From the NCBI GenBank assembly GCA_022266195.1, contig WHVY01000001.1, positions 2,170,001-2,234,000 on the forward strand: a stretch of DNA of 64,000 nucleotides, read 5' to 3'. Source of the stretch: Tetranychus cinnabarinus (Eukaryota > Arthropoda > Arachnida > Trombidiformes > Tetranychidae). Each line of letters opens with the position of its first letter. The stretch's first letter is position 1. The notes below the pieces were generated by a model. It made no database searches. It saw nothing but the letters and a program-made list of their open reading frames with translations, and was not told the DNA's origin. This document shows positions 40,691 to 51,045 of this stretch, piece by piece. The translations under genes were made by a program, and so were the position numbers.

Positions 40691-41534
40691 CACCTAGTCA
40701 TTGAAGATTGCAGATGAATGCAATTTTGAGGGTGACTTCAATGGTACAATGCCTATTTTGAGTGACATTTTAGGTTGAATTTGAGTTTTGATTAAAAAAT
40801 ACTTTCTTCACCAATCTACACAATAAATAAAGTCAATGTATCTAATGTTTGTGTCAAGATTGTATTAAACTGAGCTGGTTCTAAGAAAAAAATTTCACGG
40901 CATGAAAGCTCTAATTCTGCTATCGTTACACCCTACGAAAAATAGGAAACCTCTCATCAGAATTTAGATCTCTGAGAAATTCATGAAAATAGAAGCTGGA
41001 CGAAAAAATATAAAATCCATATTCAATAACATTGAGGGGGAAATTTTTTTTGTTATTCAAGTTGATGGCTCATTGTTGGACCATAGAACGAATATGCCAC
41101 CGAATTAGTACATCTTGCGATTGGCATTAGTATAGATATTATTCAAGGTTTTTATCGTTCAATTTCAATTTATTTTTTTATTTCATGGTTACAATTCAGG
41201 ATTTACCGATTAGGTTCAGTACTATACCTAGATTAATAATTGTCCAGCAAGTTTATCCAGCTCACTTTTCCGAGGATCAGTCATCTGAGCGCACAGCATA
41301 ACGAATCCATAGATGAAATAGCCAGGAACACGATTACTTTCGGAAGGCAATTCTGAGATACACTGTTGATTATGTTGAGGTTGTAGCAGAAAACACAATT
41401 TTCACTGAAATTTTTACTGTAGATCTTTTAATGATTATCTAAATCAAAAAATTCATTATACATACAGAAAATTAAAACATCCTGAGTACATAATCAACTT
41501 CAAATGATAATCATTATTCTAATTTTTACCCAGC
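40691..41534 (-). repeat. Unit F, inverted twin of unit B
   Basis: Reverse complement of 34611-35440, nearly identical over about 830 bp. It places the copies on either side of the Gypsy fragment and MITE nest. Continues with diverged matches to 33127-33560 at about 42020-42300. Confidence 0.8.
41228..41365 (-). pseudogene. Peptide pseudogene F
   Basis: Same start loss and frameshift as pseudogene B, on the opposite strand. Confidence 0.6.
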
Positions 41535-41689
41535 TTATACGGCACGAAAACTAATTCTGCTAACGTTGCATCCACGAAAAATAGGAAACCTCTCCTCATG
41601 AAAAAAGAAGCTGGGTGGAAAAATGTGGAATCCGATTCAATAACATTGCGTGAGGGGGGAAATTTTTTTGTTATTCAGGTTGATACAGC

Positions 41690-43084
41690 TCATGTAGCTC
41701 ATTGTTGAACCAGGATTTAAGAGTTTGGTAAAAAATCTGGTGCCATGAAAAATCTGTAACCTGATGAGCTTTTAAGGTTAAAAGAAACTGAAACCATTTG
41801 TATTGAAAAGATTGCTATGATTCTTTGAAGGTTTTCGATAAAATCACTTTCAAAGTTCGTAATATTTAGATTTCATTATATTCAGCTGTATAACTAACTG
41901 TTAGGTTTTAGTTTGTCTTTTTAGTTCTTCATTGACGATGGCTTTCTGCTCTAAGAATTAGATTCTTTTAAATGTGAATTTAGCAAGCTTGCGATGAGTT
42001 ATGACCGCAGCAGTTTCTTGTCAAAATAAAATGAATGAATTTTTTGAAAGGGTTCTAACTAGCCTCGGTCCAGTTAACTATGTAAGTGTATCCTATGGGT
42101 CTCTCTAATAGTAGTTCATTTTCAATGTACTCTAAAGTAATGTGTGAGTAAAGGTGGCATCAAGTTAATTTATTGCCGTTTTCATCTGATGATTATTTTG
42201 CTAAAGTTAACAACATTAATTTGATTAGGTGTCACGAGGTATCAGAGCTTCAACCTGTATAAATTGAAATTAAATTTGTTAAAATATTTTTCATGAAAGG
42301 AGGATGTCAAAATATTAATAGGAAAAATTGCCCAGAATCAGATCACTTTTATAATGTTTTTAAGTACTTTTTTATGCTGATTCCAATAATATAAACCAAT
42401 TTAAGTCAAAGATACCGTTTAAAAGATATTCACGGAGAAAACGAAGGTGTTTGAGCAAAGAGGAACACAAAGATTGCGTAAAAGCGAGAATCGATTGAAA
42501 GATCATCTAAAATCAGTTATTGACAGATAATCATCAGTTTATTTATCAATGATGATGGAAAAGATCAAAGATAATGACTAACAGTGCAAATTGAGTGAAA
42601 TACTGAAAATTAAACCTCCAATAGTTTATTTTGGCATCACAAGATTTCAGAACAATCATAAAGATTAATGAAACAAAATAAAAGTCAAGTTACTTTTTGT
42701 AACTTAATTAATGGCAACAATAATCACTCAATTTATATTGGACATATTTCATTATCAAATGAACTTTAATCATGCATTCTAAAAGCCAAACAAACATGGA
42801 ATTTCTCATTTTTGCTACAACGGTGAACGAATAGTCAAGAATTATTAATTGTTGATGAATTATCTCGGTATTTTAAATCAATGGTTGATTGTCAAAACTT
42901 AAATTTAAATTTCAAGATGAATTTTTAAGTGGACAACTAAATAAAGCACCGCCTTTTTAATAAATATCAAATTGAAATGTAACTAACAAGATTAATTCAG
43001 TGTAAGCGAAAATTGGTTGAAAGATCACTTAAATCAGTCATTGACAGATAATCATCAGTGATCATTTATCAATGATAACGGCAA
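41690..43084. other. Host repeat sequence including a paralogous empty insertion site
   Basis: No gene. 42500-42640 parallels 43010-43084 joined to 53107-53170, without the 10-kb Gypsy element. It also contains diverged copies of the unit upstream regions. Confidence 0.6.
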
Positions 43085-43314
43085 TGTCACAAATAATCTT
43101 TCTCTTTATAATGTTCCGAGAGGAAGTGTGTTCTTTCTTTTATTATTTCCCTTTATATAATTTTAGGTACACTAATTAGGGCTTGGTTAGAGCCGTTTCT
43201 ATAGCCATATTTGGCCTGAACAACATCTTGGCAACACATGTTTGCCAAGAGACTAATTTTACATCTAAGAAAAGTTGGCGACTAGTGTTGCCAGGAAAGG
43301 TTATTTAAGTTACA
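43085..43314 (-). repeat. 3' LTR of element 1
   Basis: 230 bp, matching 52877-53106 at every position compared. Begins TG and ends CA on the minus strand. Confidence 0.92.
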
Positions 43315-43330
43315 TATACCCGCTGTGATT

Positions 43331-43350
43331 CTGGACAGTCAACTGTCCAG
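43331..43350 (-). promoter_or_regulatory. Hairpin beside the 3' LTR of element 1
   Basis: Minus strand CTGGACAG TTGA CTGTCCAG: a perfect 8-bp stem with a 4-nt loop. It is followed by AATCACAGCGGGTATA and then the LTR. It occupies the place of a polypurine tract, which is otherwise not obvious. Element 2 has the equivalent with a changed but still paired stem. Confidence 0.6.
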
Positions 43351-43359
43351 TTACATATA

Positions 43360-44217
43360 CTAAACGACTCGTCCAATTCCAGTGACCTCCATGTTAATTT
43401 GGCTACCTTCTTCAACAGGCATATCGACAGGCAAAACCGTTAAAACTGTGGGTTTGAATCCAAACTGGTGATGCTTGAGAATCTTGTCATCTTTGAGCAA
43501 TGTATGGTCACATCTTAGTATGGCACCAACTGGATTACCAATTCTCTTTTCAATTTCTGATCGTAAGACTCTACTTTCTACTTCCAGCGGTATGCCATTG
43601 ATTTGAATGCTTTGGTCTAAATATTTAATTGTAAACTTGGAAAATTTACCTACATGGCCTTTGATGCAATGGATGGGATTCGAGATAGTAGAGATTTTAT
43701 TTGTACTAGTAGAGGGGGTAGGATTTTCATTGATAATCGGTTGTGTTTTGGACATGTTGCATTGAGCTATCTCATCTTCTAATGCAACAACTTTTTCCTG
43801 TAATTGTTTGATTTTTGAATCTTTTTCTTCAAGGCATTTATTTTGACCCGATAGTGTAATGATACTTCTATTAAAGAGTGATCGTAACTGTTCTAACTCT
43901 AGTCTAATTTTCAATACCTCACCCATACAAATGTCGATATGGAATTGTTGACTCATGTTCTTGGTGGTACAGTTTGAACAGTTATTTTTATCATATTTGC
44001 ATGTAGAAACATGATTAGCATATTCTGTAACTTTCAAAATATCATTACAATGCGGATCAAAATAACATTTACAAAGTAAATTCTCTAGAATTTGAATAGA
44101 TTTTGGTCCTTCATCAGGTCTATTCCTATTTATCAAAGGTTCTCGACATGTGGGACACCTAATGGGTTCATTGGGATTGCTATATGCAAGTGCTGCTATT
44201 CTAATCTGTCCGTTTCT
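43360..44217 (-). CDS. RING/TRAF-like accessory ORF, second part (zinc finger, coiled coil, ubiquitin-like)
   Basis: Open from 44217 to a TAG at 43360 with no start of its own; it continues the protein of 44196-44552 after a -1 shift. In order: the last RING pair CPTC, a TRAF-type zinc finger with Cys pairs and YANHVSTC, a second Cys group, a coiled coil (KIRLELEQLRSLF to KIKQLQEKVVALEDEIAQ), a Ser/Thr linker, and a C-terminal stretch of about 70 residues resembling a ubiquitin beta-grasp fold (FTIKYLDQSIQINGIPLEVE, LLKDDKIL, PTVLTVLP). It lies wholly inside the element between env and the 3' LTR. Host RING-TRAF E3 ligases have this order, so capture from a host gene is inferred. Confidence 0.7.
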   Translation of the reverse strand, partial: RNGQIRIAALAYSNPNEPIRCPTCREPLINRNRPDEGPKSIQILENLLCKCYFDPHCNDILKVTEYANHVSTCKYDKNNCSNCTTKNMSQQFHIDICMGEVLKIRLELEQLRSLFNRSIITLSGQNKCLEEKDSKIKQLQEKVVALEDEIAQCNMSKTQPIINENPTPSTSTNKISTISNPIHCIKGHVGKFSKFTIKYLDQSIQINGIPLEVESRVLRSEIEKRIGNPVGAILRCDHTLLKDDKILKHHQFGFKPTVLTVLPVDMPVEEGSQINMEVTGIGRVV

Positions 44218-44552
44218 TTATGTTTAATCAGGCATTTGTGAGGGCAGAGGGAAGACAAGCAATTGCTACAGGTTTGTAGGCTGAAATTTTCGAGGACTAT
44301 TTCCAGACATATTGTGCAGGTAAAGTCTTTTTTGGTTTCTTGGTCTAACACTTGTTCGTCGGTTAACCGCATAGGATCTTCATCTTCTTCAGCTTCCGGT
44401 TGCGTTGTTGCAGCCCAATCAATTACTCCTTCATAGTGTTGAAAATGGCGAGTCGCGCGGTAGAAATCTGGTAAGTCATCCTCGTCCGTACTCTCGGATT
44501 CAAGGTCGACAAGCATTGGAATCTGCTCTCTTGGTCTTAGTTGATAAGGCAT
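44196..44552 (-). CDS. RING/TRAF-like accessory ORF, first part (acidic N-terminus and RING)
   Basis: ATG at 44552, 118 aa. An acidic N-terminal half (ESTDEDDL, EAEEDEDP) precedes a RING: CTIC at 79-82, then C95, C98, C103, H105 and C107. The final CPTC pair is in the -1 frame of the adjoining ORF, with about 20 bases of frame overlap near 44196-44217. The spacing is closer to C4C4 RINGs (CNOT4 type) than to classic C3HC4. No good slippery heptamer is visible at the overlap, so a mutation or sequence error is likelier than programmed shifting. Role inferred: ubiquitin ligase expressed by the retroelement. Confidence 0.7.
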   Translation of the reverse strand: MPYQLRPREQIPMLVDLESESTDEDDLPDFYRATRHFQHYEGVIDWAATTQPEAEEDEDPMRLTDEQVLDQETKKDFTCTICLEIVLENFSLQTCSNCLSSLCPHKCLIKHKETDRLE

Positions 44553-44702
44553 CTTGGTATTGACCTAAAGTTTAAAATTAATTGATTATGATTATTATTT
44601 GATTTGTTCTTAGCAGTTAACTGCCAACTATTCTAAATTAGTATATATATTTCTATCTAGTTAGTTTATCTACAAATTACTATTTAATTAATGAAATTTT
44701 GA

Positions 44703-46424
44703 CTAATATAAAGAACTTAGTGGTATAATTTTTTGTGTTCTAGTATTTTGATCAGGTAAGATGTTAACTGAAACCACTGGTTTTCTTATACAATAACAAA
44801 TTGTTGAGATAAATTTCGCCAGTATAAGTAAAACAAAACATAGAGTTATGATTGCAAGTGAAAGAGTAATCAAACTTTTCTTTATCCATTCAATCCATGA
44901 ATTACTCGCTATAGCTCCTTTATGTTCTTTGACCAGATTTTGTAATATCTCTATATCATGAGATAGAGTATCATTTTGCAAAGCTGGTTGAATGTCCAGT
45001 AACTTCCAGTTTATTAGATTAGACATTGAAGTCATAGTATATTTTTCCAAATGCGCTAGTTGTGTCACTGTATAAGGAGTATCATCAATAGAGAAATTCA
45101 ACGTCATTGCAATTTTCAGGATCTTGTCTGGACATGTTTTAGTGTTTCCAAACAACGTTATATTATGGCCAACGCAATAAATATAAAAATGGTCATTTAT
45201 CATTTTAACTTGTGGTTTTCTTATTTTGTATTTTGAATTCTCAACGCAATTTTCATTAGCCCAAATACTTATATTGAGTGTTTTGTCACAATAATTAGGA
45301 TAATGAACAAGAAAACGTTGTTTGACTTCCTCTGAATCAATCTGGCAGATTTCAGTTGAGGATGTATTAACCACTATATATTGTGGTCCTTTATATTTCC
45401 TCAAACAAATTGAGTTTCCTTCTTTAGTAAGTAACGTAAAGGCATCAGCTTTTTGTACTACCAGATTAGTTTCTAGTTCCTTTACTTTAAAAGTGAGTGA
45501 CATATACCATGTTTCGTTATTTTCTCCCAAAAATTGACATTTAGCGTCTGTTACATCTTCCAATGGACACGAAGCACCACATGGTAATGTGAGGTTGAAG
45601 AAGTCAAATGTCGATTTAGGTATAGTTCCTTGTGATATAATAAATTTCATTGTGTCTTGCATGGTTGATATTAAGCGATTCATTTCGTAACTTATATCGG
45701 CTGCTTTAAACGAATTCTCCAGAGTTGTATTTTCCAATTGAGCAACTCTTATCTTTAAATCTGATAAAGTTGCTGACATTTCCATTAATTTCGCCTGATA
45801 AGCTACAAGTATTTTAGATGTTTGTTCCATGTATTTATTTGTGATTTCCTCAGCTTCTGTTGGAGCACTACCGAAATTTTTGTAAAGAACATTAGTTCCA
45901 AGGACAACAAGTGAAGCTCCAAACAGTGCAGCTGATACGCCGAAATCTCTTCTTTGTCTACCATTACTTCGAGTTTCCATTGATGTGCATAGTTCTTTGA
46001 CTTTATTCATTTTCTCATTAATATATTTTAGACAGGATTGGCGAGCTATGTAGAAAATATCGTTCCGATGAGTGTATTGAAAACAAAGCTGGTCAACCAT
46101 CGCGTCACAAACAGGTCGTTTGAAGCCTTTTATTCCCTCAACACATCCACGATAAGTTTTAGTTAGATTATCTGTTTGCCACACGAATGTACAATCTGAT
46201 TGGTTGAGGCTCATCATACCAATTCTTTTATCGAAATAGCTCTTATATTCGGGAATTGATTTGCAAGGATTCACCATCATTATGGTTTGGTTGACTGCAA
46301 TGATTCCTTTCAGAAATTTATTTGTTGAATCTTTCCAAATCAGGGGTTCGCCAAATTCGAAAGGGTTGGCAATCGATACAAGTAAAGTCAAAATCATTAG
46401 GATAACACTATTGGAAAAAATCAA
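44703..46424 (-). CDS. env: Envelope glycoprotein region of element 1 (in frame with pol)
   Basis: Residues about 671-1243 of the open frame 48434-44703. In order: a hydrophobic signal-like segment (ILMILTLLVSIA), a Cys-rich ectodomain with many N-glycosylation sequons, a furin-type RQRR at about 45959-45948, a hydrophobic fusion-peptide-like stretch right after it, a long heptad region, a second Cys-rich part, one C-terminal membrane helix (about 44873-44796) and a short cytoplasmic tail. This is a class I-like glycoprotein layout, as in errantiviruses. No stop separates it from integrase, so a spliced env mRNA or a cleaved Pol-Env precursor is possible. Confidence 0.8.
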   Translation of the reverse strand: MIFSNSVILMILTLLVSIANPFEFGEPLIWKDSTNKFLKGIIAVNQTIMMVNPCKSIPEYKSYFDKRIGMMSLNQSDCTFVWQTDNLTKTYRGCVEGIKGFKRPVCDAMVDQLCFQYTHRNDIFYIARQSCLKYINEKMNKVKELCTSMETRSNGRQRRDFGVSAALFGASLVVLGTNVLYKNFGSAPTEAEEITNKYMEQTSKILVAYQAKLMEMSATLSDLKIRVAQLENTTLENSFKAADISYEMNRLISTMQDTMKFIISQGTIPKSTFDFFNLTLPCGASCPLEDVTDAKCQFLGENNETWYMSLTFKVKELETNLVVQKADAFTLLTKEGNSICLRKYKGPQYIVVNTSSTEICQIDSEEVKQRFLVHYPNYCDKTLNISIWANENCVENSKYKIRKPQVKMINDHFYIYCVGHNITLFGNTKTCPDKILKIAMTLNFSIDDTPYTVTQLAHLEKYTMTSMSNLINWKLLDIQPALQNDTLSHDIEILQNLVKEHKGAIASNSWIEWIKKSLITLSLAIITLCFVLLILAKFISTICYCIRKPVVSVNILPDQNTRTQKIIPLSSLY

Positions 46425-48434
46425 ATTATTTTGTGATCTTGAAGTTCTTGAATTCGTAGAATACGGTTTGATTTGGGATCCATGTACTCTTTTGGGTTCA
46501 GATTGTTCGTCCTTCTTTATTAAGTACGTTGTTTCTCCGATTTTCTCAATTATTTCATAAGGGCCTTCATATTTAGAGTCTAATTTATTTGAGCGTACTT
46601 GTTTCTCGTATAAGACTAAGTCACCAATGCTGAAAGTTCTTAGCCTGCGCCTTCTTTCATAATTTTTACTCTGTTTTTCTTTCGATTCATCAGAGTTCAT
46701 TCTTGCTTGTTCCTTGACTGTAGTCCATTCATTATTAATGAACTCAACATAGTCTGATAGTCTCAATTCTCTATTTTCTGGATTAATTTTTAAATCAATA
46801 GGTAAAGTTGGTTCTCTTCCATAAAGTAAGTAGAAGGGAGAGAATTGTGTACTCTGATTTGTCGAAGTATTGTAGGCGAAGTTCATCAATGGTAATATTT
46901 GAGACCAACGAAGACGATTTGTTTCTTGACAATAATGACTTAGCATTTCACAAATTGTTCTGTTTACCCGTTCTGTCATTCCATTTGTTTGTGGGTGATA
47001 TGTAGTTGACAATTGCCATTTTGTATTCATAAATAGGGCAATTTCCTTTATTGTGTCTGCTATAAAATTCCTGCCCTGATCACTCACGATTGTTTTCGGA
47101 CAGCCATGTCGACAAAGTATATTTTCGATTAAAAATTTCGCAGTGTTAATCGTGTCCTTTTTAGCAATTGCTTTCATTTCCACCCACCGCGTAAAGTAAT
47201 CAGTCGCCACGATGATGTATTCTTTTCCAGCAGATGGAGGTAAAGGACCTAAAATATCAATTCCGATTTTTTCAAAAGGAGCAGATACGTAGATTGGTTT
47301 TAAAGGTGGAACTGCATTCCCAGTACCTTTTTTATTTCGTTGACATTCTTCACAAGTCTTGATGTAATTAGCAATGTCCTTGGACATTTTTGGCCAATAG
47401 TATTTTGGTTTTAGTTTCGCATAGGTTTGATAAAGACCACAGTGACCCGAAACGACATCATTATGGTAAGATTGCAAAATTGCTTTCACAAGTGAAGCTG
47501 GGACTACTGGAACCCAGTTAGTGCCTGTTTCAGTCACAACTTTTCTTTGTAGGATACCATCCTGTAATTTATGGTTTCGAATGATTTTATTCCGAATTCT
47601 TGGTTCTAATTTTTCGATGTCATTTAATTGTTGTATTTGAGCTTGAATTAATGGATCATCTCGTTGTTGGTTCATTAGATTGATAGATTCATCTTCTTGT
47701 TCACTTATTAAAAGTGCGAAGATGTCATCTCCTTGCTCTTTATCATCATCTCCGATGTTGTTAAATTCAGGATCGTTAGTTGGATAGCGACTTAAACAGT
47801 CTGCATCCTTGTGAATTTTTCCTGATTTATAAGTTATGGTAAATTCGAAAGATTGGAGGGTCATGGCATAGCGCATGAGTCTGGGCGGTAATTTAGTTTT
47901 AGATCTCATAAAACAGAGAGCACAATGGTCTGTTACAATTTCAAACTTGATCCCCTCCAGATAATGCCTGAATTTTTCAAACGCGTAGATAATTGCAAGG
48001 CATTCTTTGTCTGATATCGGGTAATTGATTTCGGCTCCACGAATTTGTCTACTCGCGAAGGCGACTGGTTTCCATTTACCATCATGTTTTTGTAATAATA
48101 TAGCACCTAAACCAACATCAGAGGCATCAGTCCTTAATTGGGTTTCTAGAGTGTGATCATAGTGGGCTAGCACAGGTGCTCTTATCAAACAAGCTTTGAG
48201 ATACTCAAAGGCTTCCATTTGATCTTGTCCCCAAACGAACGGAGTTTCTTTCTTTGTTAATTGTGTTAATGGTTGAGGAATTTTAGCGAAATCTCTTATA
48301 AACTTTCTATAGTAGGAGCATAAAGCCACAAAAGCTCTTATGTCTCTCAATGTTAGCGGAATAGGAAAGTTTTTTACAGCACGTATTTTCTCTGGATCAG
48401 GCTCTTGTCTAGCGTAGCTTATGATATGACCCAA
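46425..48434 (-). CDS. pol: pol C-terminal part: RT end, RNase H, integrase
   Basis: Reading frame 48434-44703, up to about residue 670. It opens in the RT connection (GHIISYARQEPDP), then RNase H (TDASD at 102-106, KECLAI, TDH at 168-170), and integrase with H323, H331, C361, C364 and a DDE core D393, D452, E488 (35 residues between the last two). The GPY-like EGPYEIIEKIG is at about 623-633. It has no start of its own: it is the -1 frame continuation of 51028-48419. The frame then runs straight into env. Confidence 0.88.
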
Positions 48435-51028
48435 GTAAAGTATTTTCTTTTAAAGAAGAAACATTTGTCTGGTTTTAGGGTCAATCCAGCTGCTCTTAGT
48501 CGGTTAAAAACGGCTTTTAGGCGGACAAAATGTTCCTCAATAGTTTTACTGAAAACTATTATGTCGTCTATGTAGACCAAACAACACGAATATTTTAAAC
48601 CTGATAAGCAACAGTTCATCAGTCTTTGAAAAGTAGCCGGAGCATTACATAAGCCAAAGGGCATTGTGACATATTCATACATGCCAAAACTAGTAACAAA
48701 TGCACTTTTTTGGCGATCTTCTTTAGCTAGTTCAACCTGATGATAACCTGATCGAAGATCCAATAAGCTAAAATATTGCGATCCTTTAAGTGCGTCCAAC
48801 GAAACATTAATATTGGGAATTGGATAGGAAACTTTAACAGTGATTGCATTAAGTTTTCGATAGTCAACGCACATTCTCCAATCTCCTGTTTTTTTGCTTA
48901 CTAGGACAACAGGAGAGCACCAAGGTGAGAATGAATCTACAATTATCCCATCCCTCAATAATTCTGCAACGGTTTGTTTTGTTATTTCTCTTTTTTGTTC
49001 ACTTTGAGAATAAGGTGATTGAGCAATAGGTGGATGATTTCCAGTTTCGATTTTGTGTTGAAAGAGATTAGTTCGTCCTAATTCTTGAGCTGAAACAGCG
49101 AAAGCTGTACGATATTCATTGCATAATTTCACCAATTCTTTTTCCACACCTCCAGGCATTCCACTCTCTATGTTTAAGGGAAGTTCTTTATCCACAATTG
49201 ATGACAGAGGATGATTCTCCGATTCACTTTCAGGTAAATCTGAAGATTGGATGATGCCTGAGTCAGAAGAGACAAAGTCGTTTAGGTCGTAAATTTCATG
49301 TGTCTGTTCGTCTCTTGCCGGTGACTGTTCTTCAGATGATAGTGGTGAAGATTCGTCATCAGTAGTGATTAATTCAACATGCTTTTCAGTTCCAATCTTG
49401 ATTGTTTTATCACCGCAATTGATATTAATTTTTGCTTCGCTCAGTAAGTCTTGTCCAACTAATATTTTGAATTTGCGAGGTAATTTTTTCACCACTTGCA
49501 ACTTAGTGTCGATGACAGCCACTTTCGAACCATCAGTGATCTTCATTTGAACTTTAACCTTACCTAATATTGGTAAAGGTTTGTTGTTAGCTGCGTAAGG
49601 AACTGGTCCATCATAATTTTTTACTTTCAAATTCAAACTATCGGCCAATTCTTTAGTGATGAGTGAGATCTCTGATCCTGTATCCAACATCGAGTCTACT
49701 TTCACTCCGTTTACTTTGACAAATTGTTGAATCAGATTTTTATGTAATATGAAGACGACAGGGTTTATGATGTATTGTTCATCTGGTTCGTATTCATAAT
49801 CAGAAACTGGTTCTTCTTCCGTTTCCTCATCTTGATAGGCCATCACTCGAACTTGTGGAGCTTTGCCTCGTCCACGTCCACGTCCACGACTAGGTGGTCG
49901 CCCTCTTTTAGGAGTTGCTGATCTTTCTCTCGATCTTCCCCGACGTGTTTGTTTAGGAGCCTCGGCTGTTTTTACTTCAGTTTCCTTTTTTGAGGTAGAA
50001 GGTCTGTCACGCCAATTTTCTGTTTCATTTTCTTTTTGCGGTGGTTTTCTTTCTGCAAAAGCACGATTTGTGACTGCTGGCCGTCCTGGTTGATAATTAC
50101 CTGTAGCTAAGGCAGCTTGATAGTTATTGTTAGCTTGAGCAATTACTTGTTGATAATTTGGATCATTCATGATTGTAGGTTGTCCATAATTCATTATTGG
50201 ATAGGGTTGAACCGCAATAGGGTGGGTTTGGTTAGATTGGTTAGTATTATAATTAGGATTATGTTCCACTGGATTTCGATTTGCATAGTGACAACGGTCT
50301 TCAGTGTGTCCAAGTCTTTTACAAATAGAGCAGCGCCTGGTGAAAGTTTCCATGCGCTCTTTTATCTGCTGAACCTGGGTTTGTAGTTGTACTATCTCTC
50401 TGTTTGGTGGTTCAAAAGGATTTGCACAACTATGCATTGCTCGTTCTGCTAAGCGAGCTCTCTCTACCAATTCCTGTAACGTTTTTGGATTATGGAGCGC
50501 TATACCATATTTGATTTGGGGTAATAATTTTTCCTTAATCATGCTTACAATAAAAACTTCGGGAGTTTTTTCATGAATTCGGAGACAGAGTTCATTCATT
50601 TCATAGATAAAAGCAACAGCAGATTGTCCGATTTTTTGAGTTGCTTTATAAAGTTCTTGCGAGAGATATGATCTATAATCCGCCGGGCAAAGATCTTCGA
50701 CCATACGATTTTTTAAATCTGTGTAATTCGTTGGTACATGTTCGGGCATGACTTGGCCAGAGATAGCATAGTACCATCGCCTAGCTGTACCTTGTAAATA
50801 CGCCGGAATAGCGTTGAACATATCAGTCTCGCTCCACCCCAAAGCTTTCGCAGAGAACTCAAAGGTTTGAAACCAGTCGATGATGTTTTCATCATCGTCA
50901 CCGGAAAAGTAATTTATAGTTAGTGAAATGTTAGGTAAAGGTAATGTAGGACCGGTTGTTACTACCGGGGCTGCTGCCACTACTGGAGCCGCTTCCTGTT
51001 GGGTTAATTGCGAGTTTGACTGACTCAT
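48419..51028 (-). CDS. gag-pol: gag-protease-RT of element 1
   Basis: ATG at 51028, 869 aa. The capsid-like Gag part (FSGDDDENIIDWFQTFE, YLQGTARRWYY) is followed by a CCHC knuckle CSICKRLGHTEDRC at 233-246, an Arg/Gly tract at about 362-389, an aspartic protease active site MLDTGSEISLI at about 447-457, and RT with LLDLRSGYHQ at 755-764 and YIDD at 819-822. The frame ends at KYFTWVIS, exactly where RT should continue into a LGH motif found one base back. So a single -1 shift at about 48435 breaks RT. Gag and Pol share one frame with no stop, as in many Gypsy elements. Confidence 0.9.
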   Translation of the reverse strand: MSQSNSQLTQQEAAPVVAAAPVVTTGPTLPLPNISLTINYFSGDDDENIIDWFQTFEFSAKALGWSETDMFNAIPAYLQGTARRWYYAISGQVMPEHVPTNYTDLKNRMVEDLCPADYRSYLSQELYKATQKIGQSAVAFIYEMNELCLRIHEKTPEVFIVSMIKEKLLPQIKYGIALHNPKTLQELVERARLAERAMHSCANPFEPPNREIVQLQTQVQQIKERMETFTRRCSICKRLGHTEDRCHYANRNPVEHNPNYNTNQSNQTHPIAVQPYPIMNYGQPTIMNDPNYQQVIAQANNNYQAALATGNYQPGRPAVTNRAFAERKPPQKENETENWRDRPSTSKKETEVKTAEAPKQTRRGRSRERSATPKRGRPPSRGRGRGRGKAPQVRVMAYQDEETEEEPVSDYEYEPDEQYIINPVVFILHKNLIQQFVKVNGVKVDSMLDTGSEISLITKELADSLNLKVKNYDGPVPYAANNKPLPILGKVKVQMKITDGSKVAVIDTKLQVVKKLPRKFKILVGQDLLSEAKININCGDKTIKIGTEKHVELITTDDESSPLSSEEQSPARDEQTHEIYDLNDFVSSDSGIIQSSDLPESESENHPLSSIVDKELPLNIESGMPGGVEKELVKLCNEYRTAFAVSAQELGRTNLFQHKIETGNHPPIAQSPYSQSEQKREITKQTVAELLRDGIIVDSFSPWCSPVVLVSKKTGDWRMCVDYRKLNAITVKVSYPIPNINVSLDALKGSQYFSLLDLRSGYHQVELAKEDRQKSAFVTSFGMYEYVTMPFGLCNAPATFQRLMNCCLSGLKYSCCLVYIDDIIVFSKTIEEHFVRLKAVFNRLRAAGLTLKPDKCFFFKRKYFTWVIS

Positions 51029-51045
51029 ACTGTTACTCGGAACAG

